Positions 21,706 to 34,605 of a stretch of DNA of 64,000 nucleotides are shown here, in pieces. Under the pieces are notes generated by a model, which ran no database searches, was not told where the DNA came from, and was given only the letters and a program-made list of their open reading frames with translations. The translations under genes and the position numbers were made by a program. The DNA is from Monilinia fructicola. Lineage: Eukaryota; Ascomycota; Leotiomycetes; Helotiales; Sclerotiniaceae. Positions within the stretch are counted from its first letter, which is position 1; each line of letters opens with the position of its first letter. The stretch covers positions 1 through 64,000 of the forward strand of contig VICG01000001.1 in NCBI GenBank assembly GCA_008692225.1, read 5' to 3'.

Positions 21706-24153
21706 TGTTTTCTACCTATAGCTATGAAGGCTTAGATGAGCTAATTGAATCAAAGTCGCCAGGGTTGAATTCAATCCTCCTGTAAGGCCGACACACCATC
21801 ACACGCTCAAATCCTTACACGGACTCGTGCCAAAATGGCCTAACTTGAATGATACGCACTGCTAGCAACAATATCTCCCGAGAATATGAGCTAGAAGATG
21901 AGGCGAAGACACAACAACAGCTGAATTCTCAAATTTTCTAATCAGATGGCAGTCAGGAGTGTGTGGATGAATTTATGGAAAGAATATTAGTCATTCCCAG
22001 AAATTCAAGTATGCTGCATAGTATTATGCTTGTTTTCTGCATTTATCAAGATCCGCTGAAAGGAGGATCGCGAGGACATAGTCATATTTATAAATCTAAT
22101 AGAATGTCATATTAAGATGAAGAACCACGCATTGTGAACGGAGTCCATTGTGTGACTACAATCACAAGCCTCCCGCAAGATGATAGCTTTATTGCCTCAA
22201 GAACTCACAAGAGTTATTGACTCCTAACGTTTACATACACGAAACAAAGAGGCTTCGAACGTCTTCTCATTCCAGACTCATGTAATATAACTACCAATCT
22301 ACTAAGAATGGGGTTAAATACTGGCAGGATGGTATGTTCTCAAGCCTCGAAGAATAGGTGAAGTAGCGAGGGTGACCGACACAAGATTCTTGCAACTACA
22401 AGAAACCTCATATTGCGAGATATACCTAGGTAGTCTTGTAGTAGCTGGGGCTTCCCATTTCACAACATGAGCATGACGTTGCTCGATATTAAAATGGCGC
22501 ACTGGGCTGTGAACGCAGATTTGATTCTACCTTATGGAGAAAATCAACACTCGCTTGCTTCAAATGTTAATGATATTGATTGATGGATGTTAGTTCAGTC
22601 ACTTCTGAATATACCTACAAGTAGTAGTCTTACATGTTTATTTTCAAAGAACGCCGCATTCTAGGGCGATGGGCGTCAATTTTAGCTTGGTCTCCACCTA
22701 GTTCTACCGCGCTAGTCCCGTGACACCACCAAGACCAAGACCAACATCAATCTCATTTTCGCAAACACCAACTCCAATTTATGTCCACCTTGATCTATCA
22801 AGTTATTGCTATATATATGTAGTCGCTTCATTCTTTTGTTATCTGTTTCCCTTCCTGCATACTTGTTCTTCTTTCCTGGTAGCCATGAGCTACTCCTCTG
22901 ACTTTCCAAATTCCACCAAGCAATCTAACTTATTGCGATGAAACGGGCGACCAGTATACTCTGTGCATATTATTCCAGAACTTCAAGCATCCAAGTCTGA
23001 TGACTGCATTAAGTTAAGTCAATTACTCATCCAGTAATTTGTTTTCCCGATAGAGTTGCATGAAGGTTCTCCTTAGGTTGTGAAGCCACGGTACTGCTCC
23101 CTTTGATGTCGGTTTAGTTTTCTCTACCATGTCGGGTGTATAAGGATGGTTTGATTCAGAAGCTATAATACTCCTAGAAACAGTTGATGAAGTCATTACT
23201 GATATAGGGGTCTTCTTTGATGCAGATCAATGAGTGGGAAGTCCCTTGTCTTGATGGACGATGAAGACCTGAGCAGTTGCCATAGCATTTACTCCTAGCT
23301 TGATGAGACTCTTATCAACCAAAGTCCTTCTAATCAGAAGGCTTTGATCTTTCAAAATAAATATTTTGGCGGATTTATTCATAGTGTGTATGATTCGGGG
23401 GTTGAAGTCAAAACCAACCTCTAATCCCACTCTTGAGTTATCTTATGCCTTTTGTCCGGAACTATTCAAATCGCACTCGAATATATAAACACGCAGATTA
23501 CCAACACGAGTGGCTAGTATCAGATGCGTAAGTGCACTATTCCTGTCGTTTTCCCCATTTGGGTTATTCTGACCATTGTTGGTTTTTGGATATATCCACA
23601 GCCTGGGCGCAAACATCATGAAACGAAAGGAAACAATTTTTACTAAACAGTTGGTTGCTAACAGTGCGGCACATTCAATCTGACTACAACACCAACAAAT
23701 TCTTAACAAATAAGAAGAATGGTTCACGTTGCTATTTTTGATAATATTCAGGTCACTGACGAGTTACGTTTGATACATTCCTGAAATGCCTTTCACACGA
23801 ATATTTAGGCTTTATATTTAGGTATTTTGAATACAATTACTAAATATTTCTATGAATAATAGTCTACCTCTAGGTGTACGATACAAAATTCTGTCATCAG
23901 AAAGGTTATGTTGGTGTATGCGTTTCGTCTTAGTCGATGTGGACACTTGTATATACAATTATATGCGTTATATTACCCCTAGGAAGCAACAGTGGCGGGT
24001 AGAACATATAAGTATTGTCTTGGTTTTTCATGAAAGTCATTTTTAGCTGATCTTACCTCTGTGTATCTGAAGTCTACTCAACAGATATATCCAACGCAAA
24101 AAGAGCTGTCTTCTATTATTACTTCCACGCGCATAAAATTACTTCGCCTTATA
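21706..24153. other. Intergenic, possible protein fragment near 23.2-23.7 kb
   Basis: No secure gene in 2.4 kb. On the minus strand 23443-23727 and 23227-23430 are two open frames in a row with some protein character (a GNLRV-type helix turn resembling an ankyrin unit), but splice sites joining them are not evident. This could be a worn gene remnant. The rest holds short frames only. Confidence 0.35.
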
Positions 24154-24970
24154 ATGCATTCTTCATATATTTTTTATCTTTTTCTCCTTGGCTACCAATT
24201 ACTCAAAAGTATTGGCAATTAACTTCCAAAAAGAGTACTCTCTTGCCACTGAAATTGTGGATAATAGTTCTTACTCAAGATGGGTCTCGACTGCTACAGA
24301 AAGCCAGCCACTCTTGACCGCGAGTGATCAACAGGCTATCGCAACTGTGACAGCATCAATCAACATACTAGCAACGACAATTACAACAATTGTCATTCCC
24401 AGAAATGAGAATGCTGCGATCCATATTCCCAAAACTACGCCAAGTCCCGGAATAGCTCAAAACTCCATCCAGCGATACAGTATCAAAGATCTATTTTCAT
24501 GCACGATAGTCAGCATAGATGAAAAACCTCAAAGAGTCTGTAGCTTTGGCACGAAACCTATTACAAATTTGAAGGATCCAACCAAGCAAATTACTGCTAC
24601 CGCAATCACAAGCAAATCTAAACAGAAATCTTCAATATCTGCTCCTTCAAAGAAACGCCGCAACTTTATAAACTTAGGACCACTCTCTCCCTCGTCTTCA
24701 GCGGCTACTTCAGAAACTCCTCCGCCACTACCAACTTTGACTACAATTCTAACATTTCTTGCACCTACGCGCTCAACTGGAATAGCTGCGAAAAGTGTTA
24801 ACCTCGCTGCCACAGAGAACACGGTTGGATCTTTATATGTCCCTTCTTGTGACAAATCAGCTCCTTCTGCCATTCTGACATCCCCTATCAAGATTATGCA
24901 GAGACCGACGCAAACCCTCAGCATAAACCAGCCGGCTTCACTGTTGGCTCGACCATGTGTATCTGAGTAG
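24154..24970 (+). CDS. Ser/Thr-rich secreted protein, unknown, frame broken at signal peptide
   Basis: From the ATG at 24154 a hydrophobic start (MHSSYIF) runs into a T6 tract at 24170-24175. Reading one T less joins it to a long open frame, giving a signal-peptide-like IFFSLATNYSKVLA, then Thr/Ser/Ile-rich sequence (TASINILATTITTIVIP), a middle part with two Cys (DLFSCTIVSIDEKPQRVCSF), a basic patch SKKRRNF and a Ser/Pro/Thr stretch, ending CVSE at 24970. Without the shift the long frame lacks an ATG. No family recognised. It lies 890 bp before a second secreted protein on the same strand. Confidence 0.45.
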
Positions 24971-25859
24971 AGAAGCGTGTCACTCGGCCATAGCAACTTT
25001 ATATTCTTAAGAGTTGTTACAAAGTCTGCAGTTTTTGTTTTTGGAATGCTTTTGAATATACTATCATTTATGGGAAACAAGCAAGGCCGTTCGTTATAGT
25101 TTGAGGTTGGAAATATATAATCACATCATTATTTGTATTTCCTGCTTCTCATGTCTAAGAAACGAATAGTACTGAATAGAAGGCTCTTTTCCCGACTGGC
25201 TTGGGCATATATTAGGAATTGCAGCCACAATCAAACTTCTCTACAATTCTAGTGATTAGGAACGGCAACATGATTGAAGCTACACCAGAATATATCGGGA
25301 TACGTTAGCAAATGCTCTTGTTTCCTCGCCCAAGAGGCACTTTTTGACAACCATGAAATTTCCAACTGTTGCCAATGCCCATTTTGCGGCACAATGAAGG
25401 CTTTGAACACCACCAACACTGCCCCAAACTAATATTCTTGATTTAGATTTCGATTTTGAAGTCAAGATCATAATAACTAGAAAAATTATTTAAGATATTT
25501 TGGTATGCAGATGTTCACTCTCAGAATACGGATGACTAGCTAAAATGGGTAGGAATAGTGGCGGCTGTAGCTAATCAAAAGAGTTACAAGCTTCAAATTT
25601 CGTTGATACGATGATATATCAAATAAATTCCAACGACAAAGCAACATGCTGTCAACGCAATGTCTTGCCATCAAATTGTGCGATCGCACCTGAGAAATGA
25701 AATATATAATGTGCTTTAATCCTCAGCTTGAATTCAGAACTCATCCTATCTCTTACATTAACTTTACACACGACAGAATCAGAAATTTCAAGACTCTTTA
25801 CAAGACCGTCGCATCAAAAAGAACTACACCATCACCTCTTACCAGACTTTCTCATCGAA

Positions 25860-26489
25860 ATGCGTTTCTCTCACTCCCTCGTTCTTCTTTTTGCCTTTTC
25901 CCACCGAGGAGTATTTGCCCTCCCACAACTCCGTACCATCGAAACCACTATCACAGCCATCATCACAGCTAGAGAAGAGTCAAGTATAACACTTTATGCA
26001 CCTGCGACTACTCCTGAACCTCTACTTCCACGTGGAAATTATCTCGCATCAGAATTGGCAGAGATCCAAAGTAAAATTACAAAAGCCTGTTCTCCAGCGA
26101 CTACATCTTCCGGATGGCAAATTTACGCCTGCGATAACGCCGTTATATCATCATTGGATGCGGATGTCAAACAATTCTACGACACCACCACCGGCACAAC
26201 GACCAAATTCTCAACCGTGACTGTGGTTCCTATCGAGGCTACACGTGCTAGACGTCGAAATGATTTGACACTGGGTAACACATTATCCACCCTTGAGGGT
26301 TTATCTTCGTCGGTAAACTTGGGAGCTATTTTGCCATCTTCTAATCCTACTCCTGATTCAATATCCCCGGATGTTACTTTATTTGTACCGCAGGCGGTGA
26401 CACTAGTTGTGCCAGCGACAGCCACCGCTCTTCAAGATCTCGCGCCTCTTGCTTCGGGAGATTCTGTCGGAGATGGTTTCCAAGAATAG
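25860..26489 (+). CDS. Small secreted protein of unknown function
   Basis: Single-exon gene of 209 aa. I choose the ATG at 25860 because it gives a good signal peptide (MRFSHSLVLLFAFSHRGVFA, then LPQLR) and is preceded by TCGAA-ATG; the frame is open further upstream but with no such start. The mature part has a region with two Cys (ITKACSPATTSSGWQIYACD) that could pair, a KQFYDTTTG segment and a Thr/Val/Ala-rich C-terminus. No domain recognised. Secreted by inference; effector or wall role is only a possibility. Confidence 0.65.
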   Translation: MRFSHSLVLLFAFSHRGVFALPQLRTIETTITAIITAREESSITLYAPATTPEPLLPRGNYLASELAEIQSKITKACSPATTSSGWQIYACDNAVISSLDADVKQFYDTTTGTTTKFSTVTVVPIEATRARRRNDLTLGNTLSTLEGLSSSVNLGAILPSSNPTPDSISPDVTLFVPQAVTLVVPATATALQDLAPLASGDSVGDGFQE

Positions 26490-28871
26490 GAATATTCTTC
26501 AGGTTCGTGCATTTTTCTATGCTCGATATCATATAAAAATGGAAACTGTTGAATTGGGCTTGGGATTATCTTGATAAACGGGAAACGAAGATGAGCCGCC
26601 GAATACCATGTTATCGAGTCATCCATATAGATCTACTTGATTAAGGCTCAAGAACTAGGGAGTGGTGACTTATCTTGATCTATTCAATTATAGTGATTAT
26701 GACATTTCTTTATTTCATGATAGTATGCGCGCACTTCAAACTTGAGGATCACACTTCTCTTCCCCATACTCTTGACGTTATGGTTGGATTATTCACATAA
26801 TAATATGCTTTGATATCTTGCGTCCCTTGTTGCAAAGCACTGCTTCATGGTAGCAGTGTTTTATGAGACTTTAATGGTAATCCGGGATTCCCGTAGCATT
26901 TTCTGACGCAAATACTTTTACCTTTTCTTCGAGCGAGGAAAGCTTTCATCATGTCTCCCCGGTAACTACTTGAGTGAAGCGAAGTATAGGTTATCTCTTC
27001 GAGACCTAAGACATTGATTTATAATACTAATCTCTTGCTTGATTAGAAAGATATTCTCTTTCACGTTTAACCTCATCACTTTGCAAAGAGATACTTTGAA
27101 ATGGGATCTCATCCGACAGCTCTTTAATCAATATAAAATTGTGATTCCGCCTCCATAAAACGCTCAACACCAAGATCCATACAAATTCCAATACTGAGGA
27201 TATATCTCACCGTAAATAGCTACAAAAGAGACATTCAAGCACACATTACATACCTTTATATCTAGCAGCATTAATCATTTGAAACCACCTGCCATGACTA
27301 TCTGGTGTCCCTCACGTTTATTGATATCTTTCCCGCCCCTACCATCATTTCTCGTCACAAACCATCAATATATATGTACACTTCAAATTTTGAAAAACTG
27401 TTTCTCTTCACTGATCTCTCTGAATCATCATAAGAATGCTTTACAGGACAATATGCTTTGACATTTTGCTTCTCTTATTGCAGAGCAGTTCTTTGTGATA
27501 TCAATAACTCATGAGACCTCGATTGCCTTCTGTCGAGGAAGAAAACTTCTGTGATTTTAATCTTCAAGGTTATGGTATAAAAGGAATTTATTATTTATGA
27601 TTATATATTCCGGGAGTATAGGTCATGAGTGCTCAAAATTAGATGTCGAGGTATCTGAATCCATAGGAAATATCACCAAATAATCTTACGTACAGTACTT
27701 GCAAAATCTACTGTCTTGAAGTTGCTATGTTACCATCACCCTGTATGGCTATGATTAGGATATAACATACTGTACTAAGCTAAGGGCATAAACGACAAGC
27801 GGATAATCGTCGGAAAACAACGACGTTGAAGACGGCTCATGAACCCCTTGATTCCCGATACAGGATGCCGAAACTGGGGAACGAAAATGATCAACTCGGA
27901 GAAATATTTTTCAGCATGCTTGCTGCACTGTACATCATGCACTTGCTTTCCACCGCAGATCTCTGCATGTAAGGCCGAAAATGTGACCCTTGAAAACGGA
28001 TGGAGTTTCTGTATGGAAATGATCTTTGTTTAAGGTTGCATTTTCTCCCAGCTCAGAAAACGCGATTACTGTAGTATGTAGGATGTAGATCTTTGTAGGG
28101 GATAGTGAAAGCAAGGTTTCTGGATTGGTTACACTCTGCATAGAAAGGCAGAGAGCGGGTATATATAGCGGTTTGAATGCATGAATGCCGGAAGTATAGT
28201 CCAGCCTCTTTCAACAAATATACGTAAACTAGGTGAATCGCGAGAAGACATGCTGTCCAGCTAGCTAACTGTCTTGGCGACGTGGAAGTCTCGGCCGTTG
28301 GTCTTGGTTGGAGAGGACCAATCACGAGGCGAGAAGGGCATTTTAAATTTGTCAACAACCCATACTGCTGCTTGAAAACTACTGTACTGTATTCAGCTGA
28401 AAATATTTTGTGGGCTTTGTATATCCTAACCTGGTCAACTGCACGCCCAAAATCTTCCAGTAAAATGTCTTTGCAGAGAGAAGCCCCTGCGATACCACTG
28501 TACTATAGCTAGCGATGAACCAGCCGTTGTCGTTTGGCTTTAAAGTTACAGTAGTTGCATTGGGACCCATGGGGCAATAAATAGGGCGTTGTGAGATATT
28601 AGGTTGTCAACGTCATATACCAATTCAAATCGAACATCTAGGTAGATATAAATGGTAGCAAAGATACGTGTCAGTATAAGCCAAAATTGCAAGATGGCAG
28701 ATTTTGTGATTTGTCTACTGAAATACAAGGATTTTTATGCTAGCCTTGATGCTACCCTCATTTGGAGCTAAGAATATACTCGATTGATCAGCCTTGATGT
28801 GTGGTCCTGGTCCTTTGATGTCCCGGTTCAATAGTATCATATTCCAACAAAGCACTAAATTTTACTAGTGA
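26490..28871. other. Intergenic, about 2.4 kb
   Basis: Only short frames (60-101 codons), none with domains, signal peptides or splice partners. AT-rich, no tandem repeats worth listing. Confidence 0.45.
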
Positions 28872-29658
28872 TTAAGAGTGTCCGAAACGGAATGTACCAG
28901 AAGCCCCTTTGCCAGCCCAATGACCTTTCATAAAACCATCCGCTGTTAATGTTCCTCTATAGAGATACGTATGTTGCCCATATACCTTGGCAAAGGTCAA
29001 CTGGCCCGACTTGGACACAACACCAGAGACTTTATACTCGCCCGTCGGTGCAGTTCCATGACCCTTAATTGTGAGAAGGTCGCTATTGTTTCCTGGTCGA
29101 CCATCCAATTGGAATTCACATCTCCGACTAGTACCTGACTCGGTCGTGGTGTAGAATCCTGACCAGGCGCCGTTGATGTTGTCTAGTTGATCCCTATTTG
29201 CCACCATGTTAGTACATGCATTGACATCTCCTTAGGTTCAGTGGAGTTTAATGAGGTATACTAGTAAGTAAAACGGCATACTCTGCAGAGATATCCACAT
29301 CTTCGTCATTTTTGTTCACAAGGTGGAAGGCAAAATACCCTCCTCCTCCTTCCTGGTGAACTCCCCACCTGCCAAACATCATGTTTGTCTCCGGATCAAT
29401 GGAGCCGGTATACTCCCACCAGTGGGAAGTGTAATGTTTCTGGAAACGAACAGTCGTATTCCTGTCAACGTGGCCAGTCAAAGTGAAATCGCCAACTTTA
29501 TCATGACCGCTACCACGGATAATGACCCTATCGTCTTCTTCCTCGGTTTCTAGAGTGAAATCCGATTCTCCATCTGTTCTCCATCCCTGGGGATTGTTCT
29601 CGGGGTAGATATACAGACCAGCCCATTGATCTGCAAGCTTGAGTTCGCTACTGGCCAT
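28872..29658 (-). CDS. Protein of two tandem beta-rich repeats, unknown function
   Basis: Two exons (29282-29658 and 28872-29193) with an 88-nt intron 29194-29281 (GTATGC...ACTAAC...AATAG) give 232 aa in frame. The protein is an internal duplication of a ~105-residue domain, about residues 11-115 and 130-232. Both copies share, in order: W-[AS]-G-x-Y, an F-x-L strand, [IL]-I-x-G-x-G, G-[DE]-[FY]-x-[LV]-[ST]-G-x-V, F-x-K-x-Y-x-x-H, Y-x-G and G-x-W followed by G-x-F-x-F near the end. That spacing of aromatic and Gly residues suggests a small beta-barrel. I start at MASSELKLADQ; an ATG nine codons upstream is possible. No signal peptide, so probably cytosolic. I do not know the family. Confidence 0.75.
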
Positions 29659-30320
29659 GAGAAATGAATTGATTCGGAATTGCAAGGAAGACTCACTAGA
29701 TGTTAACTGACATTTTAGTCCGCTCTTCTTGTTTCGAACTCTAAGGTTTGTTTCTTAAGATGATTGTTACTTGAAAGGTGGAAATTTGAAATTTCTGGAA
29801 CGAAGCATTCATTTAATACAAATCAAGTTGGTCTACCGGATGAACCTAAATGCTATTCAATACTCGCAGTGAGATTAAATGTCAAATACAAGTGGCTTGA
29901 TGCAGATAGACAAGGTAGGAAAGCAGTAGTCAGAAAATAAACCATGATACTCTTGTTTCGTGACGTGGCGCTCGCAGTTCATTAGGTTTATCACCCTATC
30001 TGAGGCTATCTCTTCAGCTCCTCGTGCCAGCCAGGGTCGCAATGGCTTTGAGAACTTGATAAGGAATGGTTATGTGGGCTTTAGCTTGTGTCGATATTAC
30101 CACTTCTGAGCCGGCTAACCATTTTTCTGCAACTGTTGCGTAAGTAGGTAGCAATGGCTAGAACGTCATCTGGTCATTCGGGCATCAAAGCATAGCCTCC
30201 TAGTCAGTTATCCATTCAACAGATTACAAGTATACGTGCTTTTGTTTTAATAACCTTATGTTATCTTTCATCAACATCATCAACACTAACGTTACCATTA
30301 ATTATCATCTCTCGACGAAA
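29659..30320. other. Divergent promoter region
   Basis: Shared upstream region of the two-repeat protein (minus) and the cysteine protease (plus), 662 bp. No other gene. Divergent layout could allow co-regulation, which is inference. Confidence 0.45.
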
Positions 30321-31602
30321 ATGTTCTTCAATATCATTGCCGACTCTGTCGAAGATAACGCCGAATTAGCCGCCCAGGCAGTCGACGTTGCCCACCGCAC
30401 CCAGAATGGGGTTCTTGATGCCATCGGCATTAATGGCATCCTACCTACTCCCATTAAGGATCTTAATGACAAGGTTTATGATACAAACGAGAACATTGTG
30501 CGCGAATCTGGGCGCTGGACTGCTGGATTTTTGCGAAGTTTCAAGTATGTTGAGCCTTGTTACAAGCGGTGTAACGGTTTCTAACTTAGACAGTGGTTCA
30601 AGCAAACATCCCGATGATGAAGAGGCAAGTATTGAGGTGGCGGTAGGGCTGATATTTCGAAGAACTTACAGGTGGAATAGGACCTAGAGACAGAGCCAGA
30701 TGACGAACTGCCAGGTGCTCCCTCTCCTGATAAAGGGCCTTATCCCTCCCGCCCGGATTCTCGTGACCATATCTACAAGCCTATCGACAAGCCTGTTGCC
30801 CACTTCGTAGATCTAAGAGATAACTGCCCAGAGGTATACGACCAGAAAAGTATGTGCAGCTGTACCGCTCACGCTGTTGCTGCTGCATTTGAATTCGACG
30901 TTCGAAAGCAGGGTCTACCCGAGTTTTCGCCCTCCAGACTTTTCATTTGGTACAACGCTCGCGCAAAGTCAGGTAACCCTGGAGATACCCAGAAGAACGT
31001 CGGTAGCAATATAAGGGATGCCATCAAGTCTATTGATTTGAAGCAACATGGTGTTTGCTCCGAAGATGATTGGTCCTACGAAGTAGCCGAGAGCGATAAG
31101 AAGACGCATAAATTTCGCCCTGGTGCTAAAGCGGCAAAGAAACCACCGACTCGTGTGGAAAAACATGCCCATAAACACACTGCGCCAAGCTATAAAACAT
31201 TCCAGGAGCATGGTACTGAAAAAGCGCTTATACACTGTCTTGATTCGGGATTCCCTGTCATATTCGGGATGAAAACTTATGGTCTGCTCAGCAGTAAATA
31301 CATTGGTTCAGATGGCCGTGGACTAAGTACGTTGTAACTTGTTAATATTTCGCCTCGCTTACTCTTCAATATCTAACAATCTTTTCTGCAGGGAGCCCAA
31401 CAGCAAAGGAAATGAAAGACGAGCATAGGCATTCGCTGCTGGCGGTTGGCTACAACCAGGCGGAGAAGGTATTCATTGTTCGCAACTCATGGGAGCCCAC
31501 TGGGGTGAGGGTGGCTACTTCTATATGCCTTACCACTACCTAAAGCATTGCTACGAATTCTGGACCATGCGCCTCGTGCATTCTCCCCCCGAAACATCTT
31601 GA
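30321..31602 (+). CDS. Papain-family (C1A) cysteine protease, frame broken at the active-site Asn
   Basis: Exons 30321-30544, 30594-30624, 30681-31326 and 31392-31602 join in phase. Intron 2 (30625-30680) has a GC donor in a perfect context (AG|GCAAGT); the others are GT-AG. Before the catalytic domain lies a ~90-residue N-terminal part. The catalytic Cys sits in MCSCTAHAVAAAFEFD, where papains have a Q-x-G-x-C-W-type site, so it is the divergent Ser-Cys-Thr-Ala form seen in some bacterial and fungal C1 peptidases. The His is in HSLLAVGYN and the Asn in VRNSW. Right after Asn-Ser-Trp a G run at 31491-31493 is one base short for the conserved continuation GAHWGEGGYFYMP. As read, the protein goes out of frame there and stops early; restored frame ends at TGA 31600-31602. 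No signal peptide seen. About 370 aa. Confidence 0.8.
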
Positions 31603-34600
31603 AGTGAGATGTGATTGTATTTTACAGTGGTTGGGGGGTTCTTTGATCAGTCCTTGTGCACAATGAGAGAAATAGAAATCAAATGGTCATACAAAAATGG
31701 GAACGACATGTTTTCAAATCTTTACGCTTTGAGATGCTCATGGCGTTGAGTCCAGCAATAGGTCTGTAGAAGTGGGCACTTGCACATTCAAAACTTGAGG
31801 TTAGGATTCCCATTGATACCCAACGATCGGCGAGAAAGAGAATTATGAACCGAAGGAACATTTTCTCCTACTGCTACATGTTGCAGCACGCTTACTTTCA
31901 GAATAATGTCATATGAAATATTCCAATATCCCGCTTAGAACATGAAGGCTCGCAATTTAGAGCCTATAGATTAAAGGAATTGAATAATCATTAGGCAACG
32001 TCATCGGCATCCTTGAGTAAGAACTCAGCACTTACAATCACAATAGACGACTCAAGAACTACCCAGTTCAACAGAAATAATGATAGTCCATCATGGTTTA
32101 CCAACGTTAACTGGAGAAACTCGAAAATGACGGCGTTCATGTGATCACAAAGGTTATGCGTTTGCCCGTCAATGACGACATATGAATATTACAAATATCT
32201 CTCAAGCGAGAAGTACTGAAGATGATATGTAATCTTCCTTGTATTCTCGTAGACTTAAATCGTGATATTCATATAAGAAGATCTTATAGAATAGCCAAAG
32301 TAGGTACTAAGCTTAATGAACTCTCCACATATCAGAACTTGAGGCTGAGCTAGTCATCGACGGTTTGTACTCTGTATGGACCTAGACTAAAACGATAAGC
32401 AAAAGAATTTCCAACAGTTTAGTCAGTAATCTAGCTCGCCATTTAGCCTCATATTTGTGGAGTGATATACCTATTGACGTAAAATTTCTCTCTTTTTCGT
32501 GTGTGTTGTAAAGTCTCAAGGCCAACTCGCAATATCAAGCAAAGCTCTTAAAATAGTGACCTAAGATTTAGATCAGATATCTCATTTCTCCTTCATCTGA
32601 TAAGAACTGCTTTGACGTTGGTTAGAATGCGTGTATGAATGAGAGACAGATATTCTTGTGGCGGAAATCTATACTGTTCGTTACTCATAGCAGCTTGAAA
32701 GTCATGCAGCAGGACTATAAAGCCCTTCTTCAGCTTTGACCCTTGAGTAGAATGGTAAATTTCCCTAAAAGTAGGAAAAATTACGAATACCAACAAACAA
32801 CTTCCGCTTCCTGGACGGGAAATTTCGGCATTAGAATTGCGGGTATGTATTATCTCTAGCGTAAATGAAAAGCTGCATTATGCCTGAAATTTTGAGTTCG
32901 AACTAACGCTAGGAAAAAGTCCCCGCAGACGGCACCACTGATCCCCAAAACTCTTTTGGCACATACAAGTCCGTGAGCTCTGATATCTTTCTCCTATCAA
33001 ATTTCAATTCAAGAATCGGCACTTGCGGATCCTTTTCGCAGAGGAGATTATATATAGCAAAGACCTAATTGAGAAACAATCGATTTTAAGCTTGATTTGC
33101 CGGAAACAAGACCTAATTGACCAAGTGCCTCTTTAAAACATGAAAACTTTTCATGTTAGAATCTCAAGTTTGGATGCCCCAGCATTTAATTTAGGATTAG
33201 CGTATCAGCTTTCTTTGAAATCCAGGCCCGTGTCCAGATTTGACAGCTTCTCGGGGCCATTTGCTAGTCCTGAGATATTGTGATGCGCAAAGACTAATAC
33301 CAGGTCTGTTGACTGGGGAAATTATGATCCTCCGAAAGTCGATTGTGACATGAAGAAAGAACCAACAAAGGAGCCATCCCGATGTGATATATTCGTCGGC
33401 ATTTTAAGCCGGATTATGGTATCCTTGTATTAGCGGCTGAATATTCAAAATTGATAGTAAATTATTGGGCGGAACAGCTTCCGCTAAGAAGTCTAACACC
33501 AACGGTACCACCCGTTTATGATTGTAGTGGCAACACAATTGGTATGGACTAGAGATGGCTGCCTTCAATGGGGTTGGCAAATTTTCAGTCCTTTCCTTTT
33601 CTCCAAATCTAAATCTGTATTGGTATCAAAGGAGTGGACTTCCCTCCTGATATTGAGAGCTTCATCCTGGCTTTCATCGTCATTTAAACTCTGCAGTCAT
33701 TAAACAATCGACCGGTCCTAGCTTGAAACCTCAAAACTCCCATCTTCTGGGATAATCATCAAAAAACGGACGGGATAACATCTGAATCACTGAGAGTATT
33801 CAACCAATCAAAGAATTTGTGCAATCTCCAAGTAACATTTTTCTCGACAATTCTTCACCATGAATTATCGGTAATACCCCATGAACAGTGGTTATTCAGC
33901 CTTCAACTATCAATGCAGTATGCTTCGCGCTGCTTCGCAACCGTGTCTTTCGGGAAGTATCAACATATGATTTCCCGTCGAAAACCGGCATTACCCATAT
34001 ACTATTCACTTGTTCATATATTCTGAACCTTGTTGATTCCATGATGACATGTGGATCACGACTGTCTCGGGAGAAGCAATAAGTCCCCATTCACGATGCC
34101 ACCACACGGCAGTGTCGATCAGGACCCTACACTTTCTTGAAATAAGATCCACCTTGATATCCATGCCAAGGTCGTCTGGACCTCTCTCGTTCGTATCGAC
34201 GAATGATGAAGCTCTTCACACTTGGAAGTCTTCGATCCAGAGCGGGGTGGATCGATTTGCCCATTAAATGTGCGAAGAGTCAATACTAATCTAGACTGGT
34301 GATAAGTGTCAAATTTAAACCTTCCGGTTCAATATCTTCAGAAGTTTGCTGAAAGGCAATGCCGTGATATGTCACAGTTTGACGATCCCCAGTATCATAC
34401 TGCGTGGAGTCGGGGAATTCCATGATGGAATGAAAGAAGTACCGGAGATTTATGCAAGTTTTGATACTCGTATTTTACAATTACTGATATCCTCCTCTGA
34501 TGTGCATTGCTTATAGTGCTATATTGACTTGGTATTTCTCTTTCCCTATACCTGCCCAATTCGTTGTTCCGCAGTATCAAGATTGTTGCAAATCATTTAC

Positions 34601-34605
34601 ATACC
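31603..34605. other. 3-kb spacer without a secure gene
   Basis: Only frames under 75 codons. On the minus strand near 34200-34040 a segment with DIKVDLISRKCRVLIDTAVWW looks protein-like, yet is not flanked by an ATG or good splice sites and may be a decayed gene. No tandem repeats of note. Confidence 0.45.
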
